Source: JAHZFN01 sp965149945
GTDB taxonomy: Bacteria; Bacillota; Dehalobacteriia; UBA4068; UBA4997
DNA length: 36,448 nt
Reading direction: 5' to 3'
Assembly: GCA_965149945.1 (NCBI GenBank)
Contig: CBCTTQ010000022.1
Span: 1-36,448 of the forward strand
The translations under genes and the position numbers were made by a program. Each line of letters opens with the position of its first letter. Within the stretch, counting starts at the first letter, position 1. Shown here piece after piece: positions 1 through 8,161 of the stretch. The notes under the pieces were generated by a model. The model did no database searches, had not been told where the DNA came from, and saw only the letters and a program-made list of their open reading frames with translations.

Positions 1-787
1 CCAGCTGATCGCCATCGGCAAGCAGTTGAACATTTTCTGCACATTCTATTATACTAGTTAAATCTTTTTCTTACTAGAGAGGATAGAATTCTTCTTGCAA
101 TTGTTGCAATAGATAGAAAAGAGGGATTTGCTGCTGCATCAACGGAATGCTTTTGGCGTTGAAACGGGTGATTTCAAAAAGCTCATCCAACAAAACTTCC
201 ATACGCAAAGATTTTTCATAGGCGATATGGGAAAAATGATCTTTCTCTTTCTCTGACAGAACGTCGTGAGATTCTTCAATCAAACTAAGGTAGCCGATGA
301 TGGAAGTCAGAGGTGTTTTCAGATCATGAGCCAGATAAACAATGAGATCGTTCTTTTGTTCCTCGTTCAGTTTGGCTTCCATTTCTCGCTGTTTCAAATC
401 ATAGCGAATGGTATTCAGATCGGTTTCAATCGTTTTCAGTTCATCGGGCAGCACGATGGGTTTCCCTTGATCGCTGAAAACCTGACGGACAGCGTCTCCG
501 ATTTGGTTTTGGTAATCACTGACTTTTCCTAGTCCCAGATATATGCCGAGCAAAGTGGCGATTGCCAATAATCCCAGTAGCAGATCCTGTTTATGGGAAG
601 CGGCAAATCCATAAAAATCAACACCGAAAACATCGCGCAGATCATTGCTCATCTGAAGGAATAAGCTGCGGAAAATCACTTCGGTGCAGAGATAAAACAC
701 CAGTGTGACGCCGCTGACGAGTAATACAATGTAGAGAAAAACGGTTAGCCAAATTTTGATTCTGAGATTGCGGTATTCTTTGTTCAT
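1..787 (-). pseudogene. VanS-like sensor histidine kinase, interrupted by tandem in-frame stops and cut by window edge
   Basis: The N-terminal 237 codons encode a membrane sensor kinase. There are two membrane segments (about residues 11-34 and 67-86), a short linker, and a HisKA domain with AHDLKTPLTSI around phospho-acceptor His154. The H-box and the following EEFYPL segment closely resemble VanS-type kinases. At 76-74 and 73-71 the codons are TAG then TAA. The same frame then continues to the window edge as EKDLTSIIECAENVQLLADG, which is what a VanS family member carries just before its ATPase domain. The frame is therefore unbroken apart from two adjacent nonsense codons, and the catalytic HATPase domain should lie beyond position 1. 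A GAAGG ribosome site precedes the ATG at 787. Response-regulator genes normally sit directly upstream of such kinases, but here a glycosidase gene does. The gene is either a decaying kinase or a sequencing artefact. A functional kinase would need both stops bypassed or the C-terminal half translated separately. Confidence 0.8.
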
Positions 788-820
788 ACAATACCTTCTT
801 TCTTGGGATGAAAAAGAATT

Positions 821-840
821 CGGGGGGCTGTTGCCCCCCG
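821..840 (-). terminator. Hairpin terminator after the GH26 gene
   Basis: A perfect 8-bp GC stem (CGGGGGGC / GCCCCCCG) closes a 4-base TGTT loop 10 bases past the GH26 stop codon. On the - strand it is followed by AATTCTTTTTC, a moderate U-tract. It separates the GH26 gene from the downstream kinase gene, so kinase transcription would depend on read-through. Confidence 0.8.
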
Positions 841-850
841 AAAAGATGTT

Positions 851-1951
851 TTATTCTGTTGCGGCTTCTGCGGCTTCTTGCGCGGCGACATCTTTTGCCA
901 GTTCTCCGGCGTGATCTTCGGCGAAGTCGGAGAGGAAATAATCATCGCTGATCAATTCCTGATAAGTTGCCATGACTTCTTCATCACTGGTGAGGGAGTA
1001 GTCGTTGATTTTGCGACCTTCCGGTGCATTGACCAGATTGTTGACATCAAAGTAATAGATCGCTTTGACTCTGGGGTAGAGTTCTTCCAGATAGGAATAC
1101 ATCCGCGTCAGCTTTTCACAGGCAAAATCCACATGATAATCGTCATCGGTAACGGTGTAATGGGTTACTCCGTATTCGGAAATTTGGATAGGCTTTGTGT
1201 CACCGTAATGGTTATAAACATAATCCAGGAAATCTAAGGGATCTTCATCTACCGCTACATCTTCAATATTGTCGTTGTGATAAACAACGTTGTAAATATT
1301 GACTCCGACCCAATCCACATATTCATCACCGGGATAGAAGTCATCCATTGTGGAAGTGGGGTTGCTGAACACTGTCCAGAGCATCAGCACGTCGGGAGCG
1401 TGTTCTTCCATGAAATCATGAATCAGACGCCATTTTTCGATATATAATTCAGAGTCTTGGCAGTAGTTAGTCCAGTCTCCGTTCATTTCCGAGGCAAATC
1501 TCAGGAACACGGGTCCGTCTACACTGTCGAGAATTTCCGCCAATTGATGCAGGTAATCATCATCGACTACTTCATCCAGACCTTGGTTGGGTTCCAGTGA
1601 AACTTGGGGTACGCCGCCGACGGCTTCCACTTCGTCCAACCATTCTTGCAGTGTTTTCAGATCGCCTTCTTTATAACCAAAGTAGCGGAAGAATGTGGCA
1701 TGTTTTTTCCCTGTCAGCTCGTTGAATTCCGCCATGTCGCCGCCCAGCAGTTCGTCTTGTACCACATAGGCGCCTAAATAACAGCCCGTGGCGGGTTCAT
1801 AACGTCCCAAAACATAGTCGCCGTCTTTTAATGCTTGGGCCGTGCTGTTATGGTTCAGTACGGTATAAATACCGACACCGGCAATGATTACTACTACCAA
1901 CACCAATAGAGTGATCAATTTGGTTTTGTTCTTTTTCATAGGGTTTTCCAT
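851..1951 (-). CDS. Membrane-anchored GH26-like glycoside hydrolase
   Basis: This 366-residue protein resembles glycoside hydrolase family 26 (beta-mannanase and related endo-glycanases). One hydrophobic segment (about residues 12-32) has a Lys-rich cytoplasmic start and no obvious lipobox or signal-peptidase site, suggesting an N-terminal membrane anchor with the enzyme outside. Two catalytic signatures are visible: RFASEMNGDW with the likely acid/base Glu155, and ISEYG with the likely nucleophile Glu259, the order and spacing expected for a GH26 (beta/alpha)8 barrel. The protein ends in an Ala/Glu-rich tail. ATG 1951 is preceded by AGGAG and by AGGAA; the in-frame ATG at 1939 is an alternative start. 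It has its own promoter and a putative response-regulator operator upstream and ends in a terminator, so it is probably monocistronic. The substrate cannot be told from sequence. Exopolysaccharide, capsule or secondary wall polymer trimming are all plausible. Confidence 0.8.
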   Translation of the reverse strand: MENPMKKNKTKLITLLVLVVVIIAGVGIYTVLNHNSTAQALKDGDYVLGRYEPATGCYLGAYVVQDELLGGDMAEFNELTGKKHATFFRYFGYKEGDLKTLQEWLDEVEAVGGVPQVSLEPNQGLDEVVDDDYLHQLAEILDSVDGPVFLRFASEMNGDWTNYCQDSELYIEKWRLIHDFMEEHAPDVLMLWTVFSNPTSTMDDFYPGDEYVDWVGVNIYNVVYHNDNIEDVAVDEDPLDFLDYVYNHYGDTKPIQISEYGVTHYTVTDDDYHVDFACEKLTRMYSYLEELYPRVKAIYYFDVNNLVNAPEGRKINDYSLTSDEEVMATYQELISDDYFLSDFAEDHAGELAKDVAAQEAAEAATE

Positions 1952-2066
1952 TTCCTGTTTTTTCTCTCCTTTTTCTTAAAATCAAAAAATAATCAAGAAG
2001 AAATAAAGAAAATAAATACAGATTCCGGGGGAGGATTCTTTTGATTTCTTTTGCTTTCCGTTTTGC

Positions 2067-2095
2067 AGTATAGCAAAGATGGAATGGAAATACAA
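2067..2095 (-). promoter_or_regulatory. Promoter of the GH26 gene
   Basis: On the - strand TTGTAT (2095-2090) is followed by a 17-base spacer and TATACT (2072-2067). A start near 2060 would give a leader of about 110 bases. The -35 and -10 hexamers and spacer are identical to those of the rpmG promoter at 24925-24953. The rest of the 435-base gap to sbcD holds an operator-like repeat row and the sbcD promoter and is otherwise AT-rich without an ORF. Confidence 0.7.
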
Positions 2096-2111
2096 GGGGA
2101 AATCTGTTATC

Positions 2112-2181
2112 TTAACATAAGATTCAGTTTTTGTGATGGAATATTAAGAAAATCGTTCGAAATCTTAAGAAATACTTAAAG
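2112..2181. promoter_or_regulatory. Helically phased TTAAGA-like direct repeats, putative response-regulator operator
   Basis: Four same-orientation hexamers occur: TTAACA at 2112, TTAAGA at 2144, TTAAGA at 2165 and TTAAAG at 2176. The intervals are 32, 21 and 11 bases, close to three, two and one helical turns, so all would face the same side of the DNA. The row ends 17 bases upstream of the GH26 -35 hexamer, a normal place for an activator. Direct repeats of this type are how OmpR/PhoB-class regulators, including VanR relatives, bind. The assignment to a particular regulator is inference. Confidence 0.5.
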
Positions 2182-2298
2182 ATTTCTCCCTATGGGGAAT
2201 CATTTTCTTCTTTCATAAAAAGAAAAACAAAATAAAATATTCTCTTGGCAACAGAAAATCTTGTTGCTCTGGATTCTTTCACAATCCGTGATTTCCTA

Positions 2299-2327
2299 TT
2301 GAGAAAAACCAGAGAATATATTAAAAT
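2299..2327 (+). promoter_or_regulatory. Promoter of sbcD-sbcC
   Basis: TTGAGA (2299-2304), a 17-base spacer and TAAAAT (2322-2327) lie about 60 bases before the sbcD start codon. An AAAGGAG ribosome site follows just before ATG 2387. Confidence 0.7.
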
Positions 2328-2386
2328 AATTATATAGGAAAATTGCATAAATTACAAGAGGATGGCGAAAGAAAAAGGAGAAATCT

Positions 2387-3508
2387 ATGAAATTGATACA
2401 CCTCGCTGATCTGCATATTGGAAAACGAGTTAATGATTTTTCTATGATTGAAGATCAGGCGTACATTTTAGCAGAAATTTTGGATATCACGCGGGAGGAG
2501 ACAGCGGAAGCTGTGATTATTGCAGGGGATGTTTATGATCGAACCATTCCTTCTGTAGAAGCGGTCAGGTTGTTTGATCACTTTTTGACTGCCCTGGCGG
2601 AATTACGGGTACCGGTGTTGATGATCAGCGGGAATCATGATTCTGCTGAGCGTATTGCCTTCGGCGCGGAGCTGCTGGAGGTGAGCGGGGTATATGTTTC
2701 GCCGCTTTTTGACGGGACTTTGACGCCTGTGACGCTCACCGATGCCTGGGGACCGGTGGATTTTTATTTGCTGCCTTTTTTAAAACCGGCCATGGTGCGT
2801 CGTTTTTTCCCGGAAGCGGAAATTGAATCTTATCACGATGCGATTAAAGCGGTAATGGAAAAACTGACGCTAATACCGAATCGGCGAAAGGTATTGGTGG
2901 CGCATCAATTTGTAACCGGCGCGGAGACTGCCGGTTCAGAGGAATTATCCATCGGTGGTTTGGAACAGGTGGGCGCGGAATTATTTACGGATTTTGATTA
3001 TGTGGCGTTGGGTCATATTCATCGCGCCCAAGCAGTGAAAAAAGCACGAATCCGTTATGGCGGTACGCCGCTTAAGTATTCCTTTTCGGAAGCAAATCAT
3101 CAAAAAGTTGTGACCATCGCGGAACTGGAAGCGGACGGTGCAGTACGGATTCGGTTGCGGCCGTTGACACCGCGGAGGGATTTGCGAGAAGTCAAAGGTG
3201 ATTTTGAGCAGATTATGGCAGCCCCCAAAAGTGAGGATTATTTGCATATTACGTTGACCGATGAGGAAGAGATTCCGGATATTCTCAGTAAGATTCGGAC
3301 TAAATTTCCTCATGTGATGCGATTGGATTATGATAATATCCGTACTCGCGCGTTAGGAAAAGTCGAGCGGGCAGAGGCTGTGGAAAGCAAATCAGAACTG
3401 ACTCTTTTTTCCGAATTATATCAACAGCAGAATGGTCAGTCCATGAGTGAGGAACAGTGTCGTTTTATGGAACAGCTTATTGAAACATTGAAGGAGGAAA
3501 ATAAATGA
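2387..3508 (+). CDS. sbcD: Exonuclease SbcD (Mre11-type nuclease subunit)
   Basis: SbcD is the metal-dependent nuclease subunit of SbcCD, which cleaves hairpins and processes blocked double-strand DNA ends in the cytoplasm. The 373-residue protein has the calcineurin-type phosphoesterase motifs in order: ADLHIG (Asp8, His10), AGDVYDR (Asp48), SGNHD (Asn83, His84), VAHQF (His173) and LGHIH (His210, His212). These residues would hold the two Mn ions. The capping and C-terminal regions that contact SbcC follow, and length is normal for the family. AAAGGAG precedes ATG 2387. The stop codon overlaps the start of sbcC in an ATGA, so the two subunits are translationally coupled. Confidence 0.97.
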   Translation: MKLIHLADLHIGKRVNDFSMIEDQAYILAEILDITREETAEAVIIAGDVYDRTIPSVEAVRLFDHFLTALAELRVPVLMISGNHDSAERIAFGAELLEVSGVYVSPLFDGTLTPVTLTDAWGPVDFYLLPFLKPAMVRRFFPEAEIESYHDAIKAVMEKLTLIPNRRKVLVAHQFVTGAETAGSEELSIGGLEQVGAELFTDFDYVALGHIHRAQAVKKARIRYGGTPLKYSFSEANHQKVVTIAELEADGAVRIRLRPLTPRRDLREVKGDFEQIMAAPKSEDYLHITLTDEEEIPDILSKIRTKFPHVMRLDYDNIRTRALGKVERAEAVESKSELTLFSELYQQQNGQSMSEEQCRFMEQLIETLKEENK

Positions 3509-6288
3509 AGCCGCTCAAATTGACCATCTCCGCTTTTTGCTCTTATGCGGAGCGGACAGAAATTGATTTCAGCAAATTCGGCAATGCCGGATTGTATTTG
3601 ATTTGCGGAGACACGGGCGCCGGAAAAACTACTTTGTTTGATGCCATTACCTTCGCGCTGTATGGAGAAACCAGCGGCACCTCTCGAGAAGTTTCCTCTT
3701 TACGCAGCAAATATGCCCATCCCCTGACGGAGACTTTTGTAGAACTGGAGTTTTCTTATCGGGACAAACGATATTGGCTGCGCCGCAATCCGGAATATCA
3801 GCGTCCCGCCAAACGCGGTCATGGTATGGCGATGGAACGAGCGGATGCTGAATTATGGGAAGTGGGCGGCGACGTAATTGCCACCGGTAACGGCAATGTA
3901 ACCGCGGCTGTGATTCAAATTATGGGGATCGACAAACACCAGTTTACTCAAATTGCCATGATTTCTCAAGGAGATTTTCGTAAATTGCTATTGGCATCCA
4001 CCAAGGAACGTAGTGAAATTTTTCGTAAAATTTTTGATACGAATATTTATTTGCAAATTCAGGATCGATTGAAAAAAGAGTCCGCGGTTTTGAGCAATCG
4101 TTATGAAGCCGCCAAAACCAGCATTTCTCAGTATATTAGCGGTATTGTGGCGCCTCCGCGCACTCTTTGGGAGGAGCAATTGATTCATGCCCGGGAAGAA
4201 GCTCCCGTTGCGGTGAGTGAATATCTGGCTCTGTTGACAGAGATCATCGGCGCTGATGAAGAGGAAGAACAAAAGGAACAGGCAACGGACGCGCGATTGT
4301 CCGAACAGTTAACAGAAATGAATCGTCTGATCGGCAAGGCGGAAGAGGAACATAAGGATCGGCAGCGCGTTGCGGAATTGGGTGAGGAACTGCGTGAGGA
4401 GCAGCCGCGGTTAGCGGAAAAAGAACGCCTTTGGCAGGAATTCTCTTTGCGCAAGCCGGAGTTAGAAACATTGGCGGCGGAAATTCACACGTTGGAAAAT
4501 CAATTGCCGCGTTATGAACAAATGGATCAATTGGTAACGATGTTGGAAAAGAAAGAAAAGGAAAAAAATACCTGGGAAGAAATTCATCGCCGACAAGAAT
4601 CTTTTGCCGCGGAAAAACATGAGCAGATCATGCAAACCAAAAAGGAACTGGAATTTTTGAAAGATGCGGAAGTCATCCACGTACATCTGGAAAATGAAAA
4701 AAAACAATTGGAAGAAGAACGTAGCGCCGCCGCGCGCCTTTATCAGGAGATTCAGGGAATTCTCAATAAAGAAAAAGAAGTTCGAAAGGCGCAGGAAACT
4801 TATGAGCGGACACGAATTGCCAAAGATCGGGGAGATCATCAGTATGCTCTGTTAGAGAATGCTTATTTCAATGAACAAGCAGGAATTTTGGCGGAGCTCC
4901 TTGTACCGGGAGAACCTTGTCCCGTCTGCGGCGCTTTGGCGCATCCCTGCCCGGCGGAAAAGTCCGCTGCGGCACCGACCGAAGAACAACTGAAAAAAGC
5001 AAAAGTCGAGCGGGAAAAGCTGCGCCAGGAGTTTATTACAGCGGGCAATGCCTGCAACGCGCTGCTGGGGCAGACGCAGAGTTTATCTCAAACGACGGCA
5101 GAACATTTTCAGAAAATGTTTCCCGATGTTTCCGTATCGAAGCAATGGAAAGAAAATTTGCAGCTGGTGACGAGGACAGGATCACTTTTGCGCGCCCGTT
5201 TGGATGCTACCCAAGAAAAAATTGTCGCTAATGAACAGCGACAGCACAGAAAGAAAAAGCTGGAGGAGCAATTGCCCTGTTTGGAAGCGGAGCAGGAAAC
5301 CGCCAAGCAAAAATCGGTGGAGGCAGCAGAAAAAATATCTGCCTGCTTGGGAGAATTGGGTGCGCAGCAGACTCGTTTGAACGCGTTACGCGGCGAATTA
5401 CCTTTTGCCAAAGCGGAAGAAGCAAAAAAGCAGATGAGTGTTTTGCTGTCGACAAAGGCTACCTTGCAACAGGAAATTGAGGAGAGCCGTCAAAACTATG
5501 AAAAGGAACGGGAGTTGTTGCGGCAGAAACAGACCGAGCGGGAAACTTTGAGGGCTCGTTTGGGGAAAAGCAAAGTTTCTGATTTGGAGACTTTGTATGA
5601 ACGACGGCAACAGCTGGAAACAGCACAGGCACAAGTACAAGAGGGACTGCGACAGTTGGCGGTTCGTCTAACCGCCAATCGACAGGCGCGGCAAAACATT
5701 CAGCGCCAGCAGGAAGCGCTGATTGCCATTGAAAAAAAATGGCAGTGGGTGAAGGCGTTGTCCGATACTGCCAACGGTACGCTCAGCGGCAAAGAAAAAA
5801 TCATGTTGGAAACGTATATTCAAACCACTTATTTTGACCGGATTGTCCGGCGTGCCAATATTCGTTTGTTGACTATGACCGGCGGACAGTATTCTTTGAA
5901 ACGCTGTCGGGTCGCGGATAATAAACGCAGCCAGAGTGGGTTGGATTTGAACGTGGTGGATCATCTCAATTTATCGGAGCGCGGTGTTAATTCTCTTTCC
6001 GGCGGTGAATCTTTTAAAGCATCGCTGGCATTGGCGTTGGGGCTCTCTGATGAGATTCAGTCTTCTTCCGGCGGGGTACAGCTGGACGCGATGTTTGTCG
6101 ATGAAGGTTTTGGGTCCTTGGATCCGGAATCCCTGAATCAAGCTATTTTGGCGTTGCAGGATTTGAGTGAAGGAAACAAACTGGTGGGAATTATTTCTCA
6201 TGTCAGTGAGTTGAAGGAACGCGTTCAGCATCAGCTGGTGGTACATAAGGACGGTGCGGGATGCAGTCATGTTCGGATTGAAATTTAG
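3505..6288 (+). CDS. sbcC: Exonuclease subunit SbcC (Rad50-type ATPase)
   Basis: SbcC is the SMC-like ATPase that tethers DNA ends and gates the SbcD nuclease. The 927-residue protein has an N-terminal ABC half with Walker A GDTGAGKTT (residues 35-43). Long Glu/Lys/Gln-rich coiled coils follow, broken by the zinc hook CPVC (Cys472, Cys475), through which two molecules dimerise. The C-terminal ABC half carries the signature LSGGES (about 831-836) and Walker B FVDEGFGSLD (Asp866, Glu867). All catalytic elements are intact and length is typical of bacterial SbcC. It overlaps sbcD by 4 bases. A strong hairpin shared with the convergent mltG ends the operon. Confidence 0.97.
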   Translation: MKPLKLTISAFCSYAERTEIDFSKFGNAGLYLICGDTGAGKTTLFDAITFALYGETSGTSREVSSLRSKYAHPLTETFVELEFSYRDKRYWLRRNPEYQRPAKRGHGMAMERADAELWEVGGDVIATGNGNVTAAVIQIMGIDKHQFTQIAMISQGDFRKLLLASTKERSEIFRKIFDTNIYLQIQDRLKKESAVLSNRYEAAKTSISQYISGIVAPPRTLWEEQLIHAREEAPVAVSEYLALLTEIIGADEEEEQKEQATDARLSEQLTEMNRLIGKAEEEHKDRQRVAELGEELREEQPRLAEKERLWQEFSLRKPELETLAAEIHTLENQLPRYEQMDQLVTMLEKKEKEKNTWEEIHRRQESFAAEKHEQIMQTKKELEFLKDAEVIHVHLENEKKQLEEERSAAARLYQEIQGILNKEKEVRKAQETYERTRIAKDRGDHQYALLENAYFNEQAGILAELLVPGEPCPVCGALAHPCPAEKSAAAPTEEQLKKAKVEREKLRQEFITAGNACNALLGQTQSLSQTTAEHFQKMFPDVSVSKQWKENLQLVTRTGSLLRARLDATQEKIVANEQRQHRKKKLEEQLPCLEAEQETAKQKSVEAAEKISACLGELGAQQTRLNALRGELPFAKAEEAKKQMSVLLSTKATLQQEIEESRQNYEKERELLRQKQTERETLRARLGKSKVSDLETLYERRQQLETAQAQVQEGLRQLAVRLTANRQARQNIQRQQEALIAIEKKWQWVKALSDTANGTLSGKEKIMLETYIQTTYFDRIVRRANIRLLTMTGGQYSLKRCRVADNKRSQSGLDLNVVDHLNLSERGVNSLSGGESFKASLALALGLSDEIQSSSGGVQLDAMFVDEGFGSLDPESLNQAILALQDLSEGNKLVGIISHVSELKERVQHQLVVHKDGAGCSHVRIEI

Positions 6289-6326
6289 TTGAAATTGAGG
6301 ACAGCGGAAATTTGCGGATGGTCAGC

Positions 6327-6376
6327 AATACAGTAAACAAGGAACGCCCTGTTGGGCGTTCCTTGTTTACTGTATT
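6327..6376. terminator. Bidirectional terminator between sbcC and mltG
   Basis: A perfect 23-bp inverted repeat (6327-6349 with 6354-6376) has a 4-base TGTT loop and A/T-rich ends on both sides, so either strand gives a hairpin with U-rich 3' flanks. Two bases of the mltG stop codon (6377-6375) lie inside the stem. It serves the convergent sbcC (+) and mltG (-) transcripts. Confidence 0.88.
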
Positions 6377-7409
6377 AATAGTCCCAATTGGCATGGGTTT
6401 CTGTTTGGATCGCGGCGTGTTCCTCATAGGTTTCGGCGAAATAGAGATTACCGTATTGGTCAGATTGGAAATACCAATAGTTGCTTTCCGTGGGATATAA
6501 TGCCGCTTCTATGGAAACCAGTCCCGGGCAGCAGATAGGCCCGATGGGCAGCCCCGAGTGCTGATAGGTGTTGTAGGGAGAGTCAAATTTGGTATCTTCC
6601 AGAGAGATGACCGCTTTTTTGATTCCCATAGCGTATTCCACTGTAACACAGGATTGCAGTTTAGAGCCGGTGTTCAGTCGATTGTAAAAAACGCCTGCCA
6701 CCAGTTTGCGGTCTTCTTCTGTGGTGGCTTCACTTTCGCACATGGAAGCCAGAATGATGATGTCATCCAGAGAACGACCCAATTCTTGGGCACGCTGCTG
6801 GTAATCTTCGTTGTTATAAACCTGTTCTTGAAAACGGTTCAACATGGTGTTGATAACTGTATCCGGTTCGGTATTTTCCGGAAAGTAGTAGGTATCCGGA
6901 AAAAGGTATCCTTCCAGACGGTTTTCATGGTCGATTCCTGTCAAAAAGGCATAATCAAAGGAATGGGTTTCACAGGCTGTCAGAAAATCTGCTGCTGAAC
7001 AGATGTTTTCTTCTTGCAGCAGGGCTGCTATCTGTTTCACTTGCTTTCCTTCGGGAATGGTTACTTTTTGTTGCGTTGTTGTCACTGATGTACAGGACTG
7101 GCTGATTTGCCGGTAGCTGTCTCCTTGTCGTATGACGACAGATCCCGGCTGCCATTGTTCGTCAAATCCCTGTATTTTTGCCAAAAAACAGAACCAAAGA
7201 GGGTATTGAATCACTTGCTGTTCTTCCAGTTTTTGTGCCACTTCGATGGTGCCGTCGCCTTCTTCGATAGTGAGCGTCACTGTTGACGCGGGTGGTGAAA
7301 CGGCGGCCGCATCTTTCAAAAGGGGAAATAAGCTCAACCCCGAAACGATGAGCAGAATGACTATCACAAACAGAACGATTCTGCCTTTTCTTAATTTGCG
7401 TTTTCCCAT
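6375..7409 (-). CDS. mltG: Endolytic murein transglycosylase MltG
   Basis: MltG cleaves nascent peptidoglycan strands at the membrane and so sets glycan chain length. The 344-residue protein has a Lys/Arg-rich start, one membrane anchor (about residues 11-30), a LysM-like segment with IEEGDGTIEVAQKL, then the YceG domain. Recognisable motifs are EGYLFPDTY (about 166-174), LASMCESEA with the presumed catalytic Glu225, and the conserved tail SPYNTYQHSGLPIGPI. Length matches the family. AAGGAG precedes ATG 7409. It lies only about 90 bases after yedF on the same strand, with a hairpin between them. There is little room for a promoter after that hairpin, so it may be reached by read-through. I see no functional link to the Mop cluster. 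Confidence 0.95.
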   Translation of the reverse strand: MGKRKLRKGRIVLFVIVILLIVSGLSLFPLLKDAAAVSPPASTVTLTIEEGDGTIEVAQKLEEQQVIQYPLWFCFLAKIQGFDEQWQPGSVVIRQGDSYRQISQSCTSVTTTQQKVTIPEGKQVKQIAALLQEENICSAADFLTACETHSFDYAFLTGIDHENRLEGYLFPDTYYFPENTEPDTVINTMLNRFQEQVYNNEDYQQRAQELGRSLDDIIILASMCESEATTEEDRKLVAGVFYNRLNTGSKLQSCVTVEYAMGIKKAVISLEDTKFDSPYNTYQHSGLPIGPICCPGLVSIEAALYPTESNYWYFQSDQYGNLYFAETYEEHAAIQTETHANWDY

Positions 7410-7447
7410 AATTCTCCTTGTTTTTGCGATGGTTACAAGAGTGGAAA

Positions 7448-7475
7448 AGGGCGGTATATGTCATGATACCGCCCT
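7448..7475 (-). terminator. Hairpin between yedF and mltG, terminator or attenuator
   Basis: A perfect 10-bp stem (AGGGCGGTAT / ATACCGCCCT) with an 8-base loop lies just past yedF and about 38 bases before mltG. On the - strand it is followed by only TTTCC, so termination may be partial. This could let some transcripts continue into mltG. Confidence 0.65.
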
Positions 7476-7498
7476 GTCCTTTCACTTCATTGTTTTCT

Positions 7499-8098
7499 TT
7501 AAATTTTAATGGTATTGGTTGCATTATTCATTTTGTTAACAATCATGTACATATTGGAAATGGTTCCGATGACTAGTGCTTCTGTCAAACCATAGAAATT
7601 CAGACAAGCGCCGCATGCCATGATTTCTACACCTTCATCTGCCAATGCTTGAATGGCGTCCAAGCAGGGAGAGTCTTCACAAACCAGTGTGACCCCTTTG
7701 TTGACGAAAATCAATGTTTTGGGTTTCTTATCTGCTTCAGTCAACGCGAACAGATAAGATTTCATCAAAGTAGAGCCCAATTCGTCGTTGCCGACACCAA
7801 AGCAGTTGGAAGTGACGGCGATGACCAAATTATCGTTGTGACCACCGGTTAATTCCGCCATAACGGCGGCGCAACTGTCATCTTTTGTCGTCTTTACATA
7901 GTAAAGACCGTCTTTTTCTTCATGTTCACATTGATAGCCGACACTTTTGGCGAAGTCCATCAAATTATCTAAGGCGATTTTGTTATCAACGATAGTCAAT
8001 ACGGTTCCGTCGCACATGGTGTCTAGCATTTGTTTGGTAGCAATAATGGGTTTGGGGCATTCCCAACCTACTGCGTCGATGGTTCTCATTTCAGCCAT
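7499..8098 (-). CDS. yedF: YedF-type sulfurtransferase-like protein
   Basis: This 199-residue protein combines an N-terminal TusA-like domain (GWECPKP, Cys14 in the conserved CPxP motif, residues 5-75) with a C-terminal DsrE-like domain (about 90-199) containing GACLNFYGL near the end. This is the layout of YedF proteins, annotated as linked to selenium metabolism and sulfur relay. TusA-like domains carry persulfide on the CPxP cysteine; the exact YedF reaction is not established. AGGAG precedes ATG 8098. It is the last gene of the cluster beside Mop, about 50 bases after the ligase-like gene. Its presence suggests that sulfur or selenium is delivered to a cofactor or enzyme encoded nearby, which is inference. 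Confidence 0.9.
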   Translation of the reverse strand: MAEMRTIDAVGWECPKPIIATKQMLDTMCDGTVLTIVDNKIALDNLMDFAKSVGYQCEHEEKDGLYYVKTTKDDSCAAVMAELTGGHNDNLVIAVTSNCFGVGNDELGSTLMKSYLFALTEADKKPKTLIFVNKGVTLVCEDSPCLDAIQALADEGVEIMACGACLNFYGLTEALVIGTISNMYMIVNKMNNATNTIKI

Positions 8099-8136
8099 AA
8101 TGATTGTTCTCCTTTACTGTTTATTATATTATATGA

Positions 8137-8161
8137 AATTATCTGATTAGGACAGATAATT
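8137..8161 (-). repeat. Perfect inverted repeat at the end of the ligase gene
   Basis: AATTATCTG and CAGATAATT form a 9-bp stem around a 7-base loop. The repeat includes the stop codon of the ligase-like gene (8149-8147). On the - strand it is followed by an AT-rich run with two TATAAT strings before yedF. It could be a weak terminator, an mRNA processing hairpin, or part of a yedF promoter; I cannot choose. Confidence 0.5.

Noticed and set aside
71..76. Pyrrolysine or stop-codon read-through at the TAG in the kinase
   Set aside because: The TAG is followed at once by TAA in the same frame, so read-through of TAG alone would gain nothing.
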